Shown piece by piece: positions 50,856 through 60,300 of a stretch of 64,000 nt of DNA. Both the position numbers and the translations under genes were made by a program. The notes under the pieces were generated by a model. The model was not told the origin of the DNA, made no database searches, and worked only from the letters and a program-made list of their open reading frames with translations. This stretch comes from Lacibacter sp. H375 (GTDB taxonomy: Bacteria > Bacteroidota > Bacteroidia > Chitinophagales > Chitinophagaceae), in the NCBI RefSeq assembly GCF_037892425.1, contig NZ_JBBKTT010000001.1, forward strand, positions 496,001 through 560,000, read 5' to 3'. Every line of letters starts with the position of its first letter. The first letter of the stretch is position 1.

Positions 50856-51955
50856 TGTATCAATTTATACGGTCCGTTTTCTTTTTATTTGACGCTGAGA
50901 AAGTGCACTATTTCGCTATGAATGCCCTACGTTTCTTTTGTTCGATTGGATTCATAAAAAAACTGTTAGCTGCCAGCTTTCAACCGAAATCAAAAGACCT
51001 TGCGATTGAAAGATGGGGATTAGAATTTAAAAATCCTGTTGGTCTTGCAGCAGGTTTTGATAAAAATGCAAAATACCTGCGGGAGTTGGAAGTGCTCGGT
51101 TTTGGTTTTGTAGAAATAGGAACCGTTACACCCAAACCGCAGGATGGTAATGATAAACCACGCCTGTTTCGTTTACCGCAAGACAAAGCGATCATCAACC
51201 GCATGGGTTTTAACAATGAAGGTGTGAAAGTGGTGGCGCAGCGGTTGAAGGAATGGAAGCAAACACAAGATGCAAGGTACAAGGCACAAGGCACAACACT
51301 CATCACTCATCATTCATCACTCATCATCGGAGGTAACATCGGTAAAAACAAAGTAACACCGAACGAAGAAGCATGGAAAGATTACGAGATCTGTTTTAAT
51401 GAGTTGTTTGATTATGTTGATTATTTTGTTGTGAATGTAAGCAGCCCCAACACTCCGGGCTTACGTGAACTGCAGGAAAAAGATTCGCTGCATAAAATTT
51501 TATCACATTTGCAAACGCTGAGAGCTGAACGTTTGAAATTAAAAGCAGAAGAACATATACAAAAACCTATCCTCTTGAAAATTGCACCCGACTTAACACA
51601 ATCGCAGTTAGATGATGTGATTGATCTTGCAAGAGAGATTCAACTCGATGGATTGGTGGCGAGTAATACAACCATCAGTAGGGAAGGACTTACAACCGAT
51701 GCCTCTGTTGTAACAGCCATTGGTGCTGGCGGACTCAGTGGTTTGCCGGTAAAGCAACGCAGTACAGAAATTGTACAGTACATTGCACAGAAATTAAAAG
51801 GCGAGGTACCTGTTATGGCAAGTGGTGGAATTTTTACAGCAGCCGATGCAAATGAAAAACTAGATGCAGGTGCTGCACTGGTGCAGGTTTGGACAGGTTT
51901 TATTTATGAAGGCCCGGCTATTGCAAAGAAAATTTGTAACAACTTACATCAATAA
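50855..51955 (+). CDS. pyrD: Dihydroorotate dehydrogenase (quinone), class 2, with inserted repeat
   Basis: Oxidises dihydroorotate to orotate in pyrimidine synthesis, passing electrons to quinone; 366 residues. It has the N-terminal membrane-associated helices of class 2 (MYQFIRSVFFLFDAEKVHY), the FMN motif PVGLAAGFDKNAK and the catalytic Ser in NVSSPNTPGLR. Between about residues 134 and 157 the sequence TQDARYKAQGTTLITHHSSL replaces the short family linker before GGNIGKNK; its DNA is two dispersed repeat types read in frame. The core appears intact and function is likely kept. First base of the start overlaps the upstream stop. Confidence 0.94.
   Translation: MYQFIRSVFFLFDAEKVHYFAMNALRFFCSIGFIKKLLAASFQPKSKDLAIERWGLEFKNPVGLAAGFDKNAKYLRELEVLGFGFVEIGTVTPKPQDGNDKPRLFRLPQDKAIINRMGFNNEGVKVVAQRLKEWKQTQDARYKAQGTTLITHHSSLIIGGNIGKNKVTPNEEAWKDYEICFNELFDYVDYFVVNVSSPNTPGLRELQEKDSLHKILSHLQTLRAERLKLKAEEHIQKPILLKIAPDLTQSQLDDVIDLAREIQLDGLVASNTTISREGLTTDASVVTAIGAGGLSGLPVKQRSTEIVQYIAQKLKGEVPVMASGGIFTAADANEKLDAGAALVQVWTGFIYEGPAIAKKICNNLHQ
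51264..51296. repeat. TACAAGGCACAAGG-type repeat inside pyrD
   Basis: ACAAGATGCAAGGTACAAGG and a following CACAAGGCACAAC are short tandem AAGGCACAA-like units, inserted in frame in pyrD and joined to an ATCACTCATC repeat at 51298. They code for QDARYKAQGT. Confidence 0.65.
51298..51327. repeat. CACTCATCATTCATCACTCA repeat inside pyrD
   Basis: The dispersed repeat sequence of the 13751/15886/18579 family is read in frame as LITHHSSLII, directly before the GGNIGKNK motif of PyrD. Confidence 0.75.
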
Positions 51956-51995
51956 GCACTAGAGAATAAGCAATTGGCACGATGATTTGCCTGTT

Positions 51996-52018
51996 GTTAA
52001 TTGCAAATTGACAATTCA
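51996..52018. repeat. AATTGCAAATTGACAATT repeat before TerC
   Basis: TAATTGCAAATTGACAATTC shares the CAATTGTCAATT motif of 36369-36383 (in opposite orientation). It precedes the TerC start by a few bases, and may be a copy of the same dispersed sequence. Confidence 0.4.
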
Positions 52019-52025
52019 AGAAAAA

Positions 52026-52826
52026 ATGGAACATCTTTTTACATCAGAGAGTATTATCAGTTTTATCGTTCTTGTGGTGCTTGAAGTAGTACTTGGTATC
52101 GACAATGTGATCTTCGTAAGTATTATCCTCAATCGTTTAAAAGCAATCAAGGATCAAAAGAAAGCACGCAGGCTCTGGATGATAACCGGCATCCTATCCC
52201 GTAGTTTATTGCTGATGGCATTGGGATGGTTGTTATCACAAAAAGGAAAAGCAGTTTTCACAGTAGCAGGAAAAGGATTTGATCTCGCAAGTCTGGTGAT
52301 GCTGGCCGGAGGTCTGTTCCTTATCTATAAATCCGTTCACGAAATACATCAAAAGCTGGAAGGCGAAGACCCAAACAAGGATCCGAAAAATGCAAAAGGC
52401 ATTTCTTTTGGTCAGGCCATGGGGCAAATCATATTGATCGATGCGGTATTCTCATTCGATAGCATCATTACTGCAGGTGGTACAGCCAAGCATGTGGAGA
52501 TCATGATCGCTGCGGTGGTTATTGCAATGACGGTGATGTTTTTATTCAGTCCTAAAATTGCAAGCTTTATTCATAAACATCCAACATTGAAAATGTTGGC
52601 GCTTTCATTCCTTGTAATGATCGGTTTGAGTTTAGTGATTGAAGGATGGAATGCAGAAGCTGCACACGAGTTGCATCTTAAAAATTATATTTACTTCGGT
52701 ATGGCTTTCTCTTTTGCTGTAGAAATGCTCAACATGGTAATGCGCAACCGCCAGAAATCAAAACGTGTTGTGGAATTGAATGAACCGAAACTGGAACAAA
52801 AAATTGAAAGCGATCAGGCACATTAG
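52026..52826 (+). CDS. TerC family membrane protein
   Basis: Inner-membrane protein of 266 residues from ATG 52026, with seven or eight hydrophobic segments. The TerC core motif LEVVLGIDNVIFVSIIL lies near residue 23 and its repeat DAVFSFDSIITAGGTA near residue 138, each with a conserved Asp in the membrane. TerC proteins are linked to metal (Mn2+, Ca2+) export or tellurite resistance; the substrate is not known here. An upstream ATG (51987) would lie in repeat-like DNA. A strong terminator follows. Confidence 0.92.
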   Translation: MEHLFTSESIISFIVLVVLEVVLGIDNVIFVSIILNRLKAIKDQKKARRLWMITGILSRSLLLMALGWLLSQKGKAVFTVAGKGFDLASLVMLAGGLFLIYKSVHEIHQKLEGEDPNKDPKNAKGISFGQAMGQIILIDAVFSFDSIITAGGTAKHVEIMIAAVVIAMTVMFLFSPKIASFIHKHPTLKMLALSFLVMIGLSLVIEGWNAEAAHELHLKNYIYFGMAFSFAVEMLNMVMRNRQKSKRVVELNEPKLEQKIESDQAH

Positions 52827-52846
52827 CACAGAAATAATAACATCAT

Positions 52847-52880
52847 AAAAAAGGTCGCTGCGTTTGCAGCGACCTTTTTT
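52847..52880. terminator. Bidirectional terminator between terC and ruvB
   Basis: AAAAAAGGTCGCTGC / GCAGCGACCTTTTTT is a perfect 15-bp inverted repeat around the loop GTTT, with A-run and T-run on either side. It suits both convergent genes. Confidence 0.92.
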
Positions 52881-53910
52881 ATGTAAACAATGTAGGATTG
52901 ATTCCGGCATTTGGTTTCTTTCCCAAATGCTCATACGCTTTTGCTGTTACCTCTCTTCCTCTTGGTGTGCGTTGCAAAAAACCTTCCTGTATTAAAAATG
53001 GTTCGTATACTTCTTCCAATGTACCCGATTCTTCACCAACTGCTGTTGCAATGGTGGTAATACCAACTGGCCCGCCTTTAAATTTATCGATGATGGTTGT
53101 AAGAATTTTATTATCCATATCATCCAACCCAAACTCATCAACATTCAAGGCTTTAAGTCCATGTTGTGTTACACCAAGATCAATCACTCCATTTCCCAAA
53201 ACCATTGCAAAATCACGCATCCGGCGTAAGAGCCCGTTTGCAATACGTGGTGTGGCACGACTACGTCCTGCAATTTCTTTTGATGCATCGCTGGTTATCT
53301 TCACATTTAAAATACCTGCAGCACGCAGAATAATTTTTTGCAGTGTTTCTGCATTATAATATTCTAATCTTGATTTAATGGCAAAGCGTGATAACAAAGG
53401 CGCACTCAGTAACCCACTTCTTGTTGTTGCTCCCACCAATGTAAATGGATTAAGATTGAGTTGAATGCTTCTTGCATTTGGACCACTGTCGATCATAATA
53501 TCAATGCGGTAATCCTCCATCGCCGCATATAAGTATTCTTCCACCACAGTACTCAAGCGATGGATCTCATCAATAAACAAAACATCATTTGCTTCGAGCC
53601 CTGTTAACAACCCTGCAAGATCGCCGGGTTTCTCTATTACCGGCCCGCTTGTTTCTTTAATGTTTACCCCCAATTCATTTGCCACAATGCGGCTGAGTGT
53701 TGTTTTCCCTAAACCGGGAGGCCCATGAAACAACACATGATCCAATGCTTCGCCACGCATCTTCGCCGCTTTGATAAATATCTTCAGGTTCTCAATGATC
53801 TGTTGCTGACCACTGAAATCTTCAATATTCGAAGGACGAATATTGTTTTCGAATTCTTTCTCCGCAGCACTCAATGCTTCTCTGTCGCTATTTAAATTGG
53901 GATTGGCCAT
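52879..53910 (-). CDS. ruvB: Holliday junction branch migration helicase RuvB
   Basis: Hexameric AAA+ motor that drives branch migration with RuvA; 343 residues. Walker A is GPPGLGKT (63-70), Walker [10 protein letters not shown], sensor region [17 protein letters not shown], and the C-terminal winged helix has [18 protein letters not shown] and QRTPRGR. All parts are complete. Convergent with terC; its stop codon is inside the terminator's right side. The neighbouring gene on the other side is divergent. Confidence 0.97.
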   Translation of the reverse strand: MANPNLNSDREALSAAEKEFENNIRPSNIEDFSGQQQIIENLKIFIKAAKMRGEALDHVLFHGPPGLGKTTLSRIVANELGVNIKETSGPVIEKPGDLAGLLTGLEANDVLFIDEIHRLSTVVEEYLYAAMEDYRIDIMIDSGPNARSIQLNLNPFTLVGATTRSGLLSAPLLSRFAIKSRLEYYNAETLQKIILRAAGILNVKITSDASKEIAGRSRATPRIANGLLRRMRDFAMVLGNGVIDLGVTQHGLKALNVDEFGLDDMDNKILTTIIDKFKGGPVGITTIATAVGEESGTLEEVYEPFLIQEGFLQRTPRGREVTAKAYEHLGKKPNAGINPTLFT

Positions 53911-53956
53911 TTCTCGTTGTAACTTACTGTAAAACTAAACAATAAAACTAATCGTC

Positions 53957-54619
53957 ATGAAAATAGGAATACTTGGTACTGGAGCTGTTGGTCAAACAAT
54001 TGGTACAGCGTTGATCAACAAAGGTCACGAAGTGTTGTTGGGAAGTCGCACTGCTACTAATGAAAAAGCAATTGCATGGACCTCACAAAACGGAAACAAA
54101 GCAAAAAATGGAACGTTTGAAGATGCAGCACTTTTTGCAGAATTAATTTTTCTATGTCTTAATGGAAATGGAGCTGTTGATGCAGTGCAGCAGGCAGGCA
54201 ATCATAATTTCAGCCGTAAGGTAGTAATTGATGTCACCAACCCTCTTGACTTTTCGCATGGCATGCCTCCTTCGTTGTTACCTGAATACAGCAACACCTG
54301 GTCGTTGGGAGAAGAAATACAAAAACAATTGGAAGGTGCAAAAGTCGTAAAAGCATTGAATACGGTTACAGCAAAGCTGATGGTCAATGCAAGTTTGGTA
54401 AACGATGCCAATCACAACTTATTTATTTGTGGTAATGATGTAGAAGCAAAAAATACTGTTAAGCACTTGTTTGCCGATAACTTTAATTGGAAACCTGAAA
54501 ACATACTAGACCTCGGCGATATCAAGTATGCACGTATGACAGAAGGCATTGTTCCCTTCTGGGTAAGCGTAATGCAACAACAAGGAACTGCGATGTTTAA
54601 TTATTTGGTGGTGAGATGA
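53957..54619 (+). CDS. NAD(P)-binding F420-reductase-like protein
   Basis: Rossmann-fold protein of 220 residues: MKIGILGTGAVGQTIGTAL with GxGxxG, LLGSRTATNEKAIAW where NADP phosphate is bound, and DVTNPLDFSHGMPPSL, KVVKALNTVTAKLM. It is a relative of the gene at 25342-26004, again without a known F420 system. Its TGA stop (54617-54619) lies within a dispersed repeat. Monocistronic, divergent from ruvB with 46 bp between. Confidence 0.82.
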   Translation: MKIGILGTGAVGQTIGTALINKGHEVLLGSRTATNEKAIAWTSQNGNKAKNGTFEDAALFAELIFLCLNGNGAVDAVQQAGNHNFSRKVVIDVTNPLDFSHGMPPSLLPEYSNTWSLGEEIQKQLEGAKVVKALNTVTAKLMVNASLVNDANHNLFICGNDVEAKNTVKHLFADNFNWKPENILDLGDIKYARMTEGIVPFWVSVMQQQGTAMFNYLVVR

Positions 54620-54734
54620 GCAGTGATGAGAAATGAATGACGAGGTAAGATCTGCTCCAAAACTATTAGCACTATATTCTGATTCTCCTTATTAGCGAGA
54701 TGCTACTCATTATTGATCCTTCACTACTCATCAT
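54614..54734. repeat. Dispersed ATGAGT/CACTCAT repeat between two convergent genes
   Basis: GATGAGCAGTGATGAGAAATG near 54616 and the complementary TACTCATTATTG, TTCACTACTCATCAT at 54703-54734 form a long imperfect inverted repeat. Its ends overlap the stop codons of the genes on both sides (54617-54619 on plus, 54731-54733 on minus). Confidence 0.7.
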
Positions 54735-55426
54735 AAAAACCTGTTCATCTGTAAGATCAAATCAGGATCGGGACAATTTTTTAAATAAAATTTCTGATCA
54801 CTCAAGCGGCACACACCGGGATAATCACCTTCATGCAACTCAATATTTTCAATGATCTGAAAATGCAGATGCGGCGGCCACTGACCATTTTCATGTGGTT
54901 CACCAAAATGTGCAAACACCTGTTCACGGTTAATGTATTGTCCTTCTACCAACGCTATATCTCTTAAACTCAAGTGACCCCACAATGTATAAAATGCAAA
55001 ACTTTCCAACTGGTGTAATAACACAATCGTGGCACCGTAATCACCATAACGATCATTGAACTTAAAACTGTGTACCATACCACCCAGTGGTGCAAATACT
55101 GGTGTTCCTGCTTTACCCCAAATGTCAACACCTAAATGCAAGCGTCTTGGCTCGCCTCCATCCGGTGAATCAAACACTTTACTGCGGCTATACACACTAC
55201 GATGTTCGGCATAACCGCCAATACCATAACGGGCACCTGCATTGCTCAACTGCTCATCAACATAGCTACTGAATTTTGAAACATCTTCAATCACTTCTTT
55301 TGTGAGCCCTTTATTCGTTTCTGTAAAATCCATTTTCAGCAATCGATCTTTCCCAGGTTCAAAAGGCACAACCGGGTAATACTGAGTTTTATTTTTTTCG
55401 AGAATATTAATGAGTGGCGTGGACAT
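54731..55426 (-). CDS. M23 family peptidoglycan metallopeptidase
   Basis: Zinc endopeptidase of the LytM type, 231 residues from ATG 55426 (ATG 55438 is also possible). Zinc ligands: H and D in LHLGVDIWGKAGTPVFAP, then PPHLHFQII near the end; YGATIVLLHQLE and WGHLSLRD are conserved. There is no signal peptide or LysM domain at the N-terminus, so it may be cytoplasmic or exported by an uncommon route. Target would be peptide cross-links or another protein; not established. Confidence 0.85.
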   Translation of the reverse strand: MSTPLINILEKNKTQYYPVVPFEPGKDRLLKMDFTETNKGLTKEVIEDVSKFSSYVDEQLSNAGARYGIGGYAEHRSVYSRSKVFDSPDGGEPRRLHLGVDIWGKAGTPVFAPLGGMVHSFKFNDRYGDYGATIVLLHQLESFAFYTLWGHLSLRDIALVEGQYINREQVFAHFGEPHENGQWPPHLHFQIIENIELHEGDYPGVCRLSDQKFYLKNCPDPDLILQMNRFL

Positions 55427-55494
55427 TCGTTTAAGCATTCTTTGTATTGCTAAATTACCATTCTAAAATCAAGCTTACATGAATATATTTCGCA

Positions 55495-55518
55495 TAAAAA
55501 AGCCCCAGAATTTGGGGC
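55495..55518 (-). terminator. Terminator after the hypothetical gene at 55542
   Basis: GCCCCA / TGGGGC stem with a five-base loop; on the minus strand it is followed by TTTTTT. It ends the transcript of the gene at 55542-56018. Confidence 0.85.
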
Positions 55519-55541
55519 GATGTTCTTATAGGTGAGCCTTA

Positions 55542-56018
55542 CTAAACAAGATCCGGTTGCTTCACTTGAAACAACTCATCGAACGATATAGATAGATTGT
55601 TTGCTAATTGCTCTTCTAACAAATCTGCATAGGTTTCAAAATACACGATCACATCTTCACGTACGTTTCGTTTCAGCCAACGGAAACCACCTGGCAATCG
55701 TTGCAGCACTGCTTTGTCTTCAAGATATTCAAGGTTGTGAATATCACTTGGCGTTAAACCAATTTCCTGGAGTTTGCTGATAAGCAAACCAGCTGGTGCA
55801 TTTGTAACACCACAATACTCTTCTGCCAGTTCCGTCCACTCACCAATGCCTGTGTGAGCATGAGCCAATATTTCTTCTTTACTTAAATTGGTAACTACTT
55901 GTGTAAGATTGCCGCAATTGCAGGCGCCATGGTTTCCCCATGCATAGGCTGCACCATTGCGGAGACGGGCTGCCGTTTCACGCAGCGCTTCAATCAGTTG
56001 AATATTTGCCTGTGCCAT
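55542..56018 (-). CDS. Conserved hypothetical cytoplasmic protein
   Basis: I do not recognise this family. It has 158 residues, no signal peptide, and two cysteine features early (ACNCGN, near residue 34) plus EEYCGVTNAP. NIQLIEALRETAARLRNGA, AHAHTGIGEWTELAE and LQRLPGGFRWLKRNVREDVI are its most distinctive segments. The Cys pattern may bind a metal. It stands alone, with its own terminator; the next gene on the plus strand is divergent. Confidence 0.7.
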   Translation of the reverse strand: MAQANIQLIEALRETAARLRNGAAYAWGNHGACNCGNLTQVVTNLSKEEILAHAHTGIGEWTELAEEYCGVTNAPAGLLISKLQEIGLTPSDIHNLEYLEDKAVLQRLPGGFRWLKRNVREDVIVYFETYADLLEEQLANNLSISFDELFQVKQPDLV

Positions 56019-56117
56019 ACGCTAATTTCCTACTAAAATAAAAATGCTGTTGCTTTTGTTGAAACATTAACATCCTTTAAAAATATTTACATCAACATTT
56101 CGTTTAAGCTCTATCGC

Positions 56118-57209
56118 ATGAAGAAACATTACGTCTTTTTACTGGCTGCTTTCCTTGTGTTTAGCTTATTCGCTCATGCACAAATGATCACGGGTGTGTG
56201 GAAAGGCAAAGTGGGCAACGGCTTAAAGCCGGGCAAACTTGAACTGAAACTCATTCAGCGTGGCGACAGTTTATTCGGCACATCCTATTATTATGAAAAT
56301 CCAAATAATTACCGTCGCTATGCAGTGAAGGGATACTTCAATCAGCAAACAAATGAAGTGATCTGGTGGGATGATGAATTGCTGGAAGCAAAAACAGGAC
56401 GTATTGCCATTACCTCTCCCGGTGCAGTGCCGTTGCTGATGGAAGCTGATTTTAATTGTCCTGGCGGCGGCGTGATGATGCTTGATGGAAAAGCGGTAAC
56501 GAAAGAAGAACAAAAAAACAAAGGCGATCTGCATTTAGATAAAGTGGATCAACCACAGTTTACTGATGAATGGAATTATGTGATCGATAATTATACAGTT
56601 GGTGCCAATGATCCTGATTTTATTGACAGTGTGGCAACGATTCATAAAACAGTAAAGCAACCGGAAGTTATAGCGGTTACACCTCCGCCGGTTGTTGTAA
56701 CTGAACAGCCAAAGCGTGAAGAACCAAAAGGTGAACCCGTAGTAGTTCAGCCGCAACCAACTATTCCTAAGGAAACACAACCTGTTACAAAAACAGAAAA
56801 CAAACCACCCTTAAAAGAACCAACAGTTTCTATTACTAAAGTTCCTACCATCAAAGAGAAGTTTGTTGAACGTAAAAAAGTATTGACAACAGAATTACCA
56901 TTATTGGGCGATACGATTGAAATTCATTTTTATGATAATGCAGAAATCGATGGCGATTCTATTTCATTGTTCATGAATAACCGTTTGGTTTTTGAGCATG
57001 TAAAACTCAGTGACAAACCATATGTGGTAAAGTTTGCTGTTACTGAACTAACAGAAAGCAATGAATTGGTGATGGTGGCAGAAAATCTTGGTGCTATTCC
57101 GCCGAATACTTCTTACATGATCGCCTATGTAAATGGTGTGCGTTACACTGCTAATCTTGAAAGTACAGAGAACAGCAGTGCGATGATACGGTTTGTGAAG
57201 AAAGAGTGA
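56118..57209 (+). CDS. Secreted protein with Pro-rich linker, function unknown
   Basis: Exported protein of 363 residues. A signal peptide (KHYVFLLAAFLVFSLFAHAQ) is followed by a beta-rich N-domain (about 20-150; TGVWKGKVGNGLKPGKLELK), a long Pro/Glu/Lys-rich linker (about 190-255; VTPPPVVVTEQPKREEPKG) and a C-terminal beta domain (about 260-363) with DTIEIHFYDNAEIDGDSISL, ELVMVAENLGAIPPN and ENSSAMIRFVKK. I recall the last domain in other Bacteroidota secreted proteins but can name no function. It is monocistronic. Confidence 0.8.
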   Translation: MKKHYVFLLAAFLVFSLFAHAQMITGVWKGKVGNGLKPGKLELKLIQRGDSLFGTSYYYENPNNYRRYAVKGYFNQQTNEVIWWDDELLEAKTGRIAITSPGAVPLLMEADFNCPGGGVMMLDGKAVTKEEQKNKGDLHLDKVDQPQFTDEWNYVIDNYTVGANDPDFIDSVATIHKTVKQPEVIAVTPPPVVVTEQPKREEPKGEPVVVQPQPTIPKETQPVTKTENKPPLKEPTVSITKVPTIKEKFVERKKVLTTELPLLGDTIEIHFYDNAEIDGDSISLFMNNRLVFEHVKLSDKPYVVKFAVTELTESNELVMVAENLGAIPPNTSYMIAYVNGVRYTANLESTENSSAMIRFVKKE

Positions 57210-57256
57210 GCTAAGAGTTTGGAAAAAGAGGGTTGTTTGCTACGCTTACAATGATT

Positions 57257-57282
57257 ACCACAGAGACGCAGAGACACGGAGA
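57257..57282. repeat. ACCACAGAGACGCAGAGACA repeat
   Basis: ACCACAGAGACGCAGAGACA and the following CGGAGA form overlapping CAGAGA / ACGGAGA units between two convergent genes. Repeats of this kind are dispersed in many bacterial genomes; no other copy is in the window. Confidence 0.5.
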
Positions 57283-57306
57283 CAACAAAGATGATTTAGC
57301 AAATAA

Positions 57307-57332
57307 AAAGGGTGTACTGAAGTACACCCTTT
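57307..57332. terminator. Bidirectional terminator before the tricorn-like gene
   Basis: AAAGGGTGTAC / GTACACCCTTT, an 11-bp stem with loop TGAA, between convergent genes. Confidence 0.85.
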
Positions 57333-57366
57333 GTTTATTAATTTAAGATGTGAATACCATGAAATT

Positions 57367-57385
57367 TATCACTCATCATTCATCC
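57367..57385. repeat. ATCACTCATCATTCATC repeat at the tricorn-like stop codon
   Basis: TTATCACTCATCATTCATC includes the minus-strand stop codon of the protease gene (57380-57382). It repeats the pattern at 18579 and 54614. Confidence 0.65.
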
Positions 57386-60300
57386 CTTGATTTGTTTCAA
57401 TATTTCTTCAATGGCTTTATCCAACTGCGGATCTTTACCGTTTAGTTTATCTTCAAAACTGTTGATGAGTAAAATGTCCGGTTGCACACCACTCATCTCA
57501 AGGTCTTTCCCATCCAATGAATAACAACCCCATGCCGGCATACGCACATTACTACCATCAACCAGTCCAATACCACTGGTGAAGATGATCCAGCGATAAG
57601 TACCATTACCTATGATCTTGCCCAGCTTCAAGGCTTTAAAACCTTGCGCTGTCATTTCTGCGTCGCTCAACGATTGTTCATTGATCAATAAGATGATTGG
57701 CTTATCTGCCGGTGAAAAATTTGATTGAGGTGCTAACTTTCCTTCACGGTATTTCCATTGCAAGTAAGAGCGCTGACTTAAAAATTTCAACACTTCATCA
57801 TGTACATTACCGCCGGTATTGTAGCGGAGATCGAAGATAAGTGCATCTTTGTTGATCAATTCCTGTGTCATGTCGGTAATGAATTGATCCAACTCACCGG
57901 TACCCATGTTCTTCATATAACCGTAAGCAATACGTCCTTTGCCTTTTTCATCAACTCGTTTCTGGTTGTTATCAACCCATTCATCGTAGAGTGTATTAAA
58001 CAAAGTTGCCTGTGGATGAATTTTTACATTCACTGTTTCTGCACCACGTTTAAAAGTAAGTTTCAATTCCCTGTCACGTGATGGCAAGGTGAAGTAGGCA
58101 TTACGGTCTTTGTTTACATCAACCTCTTCATCATTCACTTTCACCAATACATCCCCCGGTTTAATATCAATATTCTTACGATCAGCTGCAGAACGTTTCG
58201 CAATATACTTTACCTTATATGGCGCATCATTTTCGAAGATGATGCCTGTTTCCATAGTTGCGCTCGTTAATGCAATGTTTTCATCATCTCCAAATGTACC
58301 AAAGCCCTGATGCGAAGAGTTGAGTTCACCCAACAGATCGTTAAGCATTGTTCGCAGATCAGCACGGTTGTTTACAAATGGAAGAAACTGTTTGTAATAA
58401 TCTTTTGTTTTTTTCCAGTCGAGTCCGTGGAAATTTTCATCATAATATCCTTCTTCCATGCCAGCCCATGCCTCATAAAACATCTGGTTAAACTCTTCTG
58501 CAAGATTTCGACGGAAGGTAAAACTGATATTAACAGGGTCAACACGGTTTGCATCAAGATTCAGTTTTGCAATAGTTCCGTTTGACAATGCATAAAATTT
58601 ATCGCTCACTTCAATTGTTTCAAAACCAAAAATATTATCAGTACCTGCTATCTTCTCTGTCTTGTTTTGTTCAAATGGCTCGATCACTGTTTTCCAGATC
58701 GCACTGCGGCCTTCTCCATGATTACTTACAAATAACACCGTTGTCTTCTCTCCTTTCTGATACACATTAATTAAATACTGTGCACCAAACGATGGACTGA
58801 TCTGCTCCAACCTTTCCATCAACAGATCGGTATCAACTGTAATTACTTTACCGGAATCTGCGTTTGCACCTTTCGCATCTTTCTTTTCTTCTTTAAACAG
58901 TTCACTGTATTTATCCAAACGATAAGGTTCATCTAATTTCTCTAATGGCACACGAAATACTTTTGCATTGGCCATGCCAAACGGATACGAAGGCTTCAAA
59001 CGCTGCGAAACGAAATAAATATATTTTCCATCGGGCGACCATATCGGACTATTCTCTGTTACACCAGTATTTGTAAGATTGGTTGTTTTGTTATTCTTGA
59101 TGTGATGAATAAAAATATCTTCTTCGAAATTTCTACGTGCAGTAAATAGAACATATTCATCGTTTGGTGAAAAACCGGGATCGCTGTTCTGGAAAGCCCA
59201 TAGCTCATCTTTTACAATGGTTTTGCTTTGTAATGTTTTCAGATCAAGCAAACGCACTTCATCACGACCGCTGAGATAAACAGCCATGGTTCGTTTTTTA
59301 TTTTGAACAAGACTCCGGTTATTTCGTTTATCCGTTGTGAGTTGTTTTGCTGCACTGCTGCTATCAGCACGAATAGTAAAAAGATTTGTATAACCATCAG
59401 CTGTTTGCGTAAAGAGCATTGTTTTGTTATCACTCATCCATTTTACTTCACGCACACGTTCTGCCGAACCACGATTGATCTGTTGAACAAATTTTCCATC
59501 CACATCACTCACAAATAATTCACCACGAGAGATGAACGCCAGTTTCTTTCCATCAGGCGACACATCAAAGGCTGAAATATTTCCACGCACTTCGTAATCT
59601 TTTTCCTTTGGCAATACATGATTGCGTACAATGGAGATGTCAAGTTTCTTTTCCTTATCTGTCTTTACATCATAGATCCATAGCTGGTAATCTTTTTCAA
59701 ATACCACTTTACCTCCGTTGGCATTTACCTGTGGTGTTTTAATGGAAGATGAAAAACGGGTGAGTGCTTTCTTCTTTCCGTTATCCATTGTGTAAAGATT
59801 GTATTCGCCATTTGCTTCGTCAGAAATGTAAAACACAGTTCCTGCTTTGTCGATAGTAGCAGCAAAATCCTTTCCTTCCCATGTTGTGTATTTCGTATGT
59901 TTTTTTGTTTTGAAATTATACGATTGTATATCCGGGTTGAAAGGACCTTTGTACCGTTTCCTTTGCGACTGACTGATACTTTCCCATGTATCATTAAAAA
60001 ATATCTCACCTGTTGTTGGATGCTCCACAAGGTTGTGATCATATTGAAAAAAATTACTCCCAAATACACGTTGTGGTGTGCCGCCTGTTGCAGCTACTTT
60101 AAAACCTGCTACCTGTCCCATACGACCACTGTTGAAATAAACATTCTTACTATCCCAGCTCCAACTGGTAACCTCATCGTTACCGCTGTGGTAAGTAATT
60201 TGTTTTACATCTCCACCATTCAATGGCATCACAAACACATCAGCGTTTCCGTATTGCCGCCCGGTGAAAGCGATCCACTTCCCATCGGGTGAAATACGTG

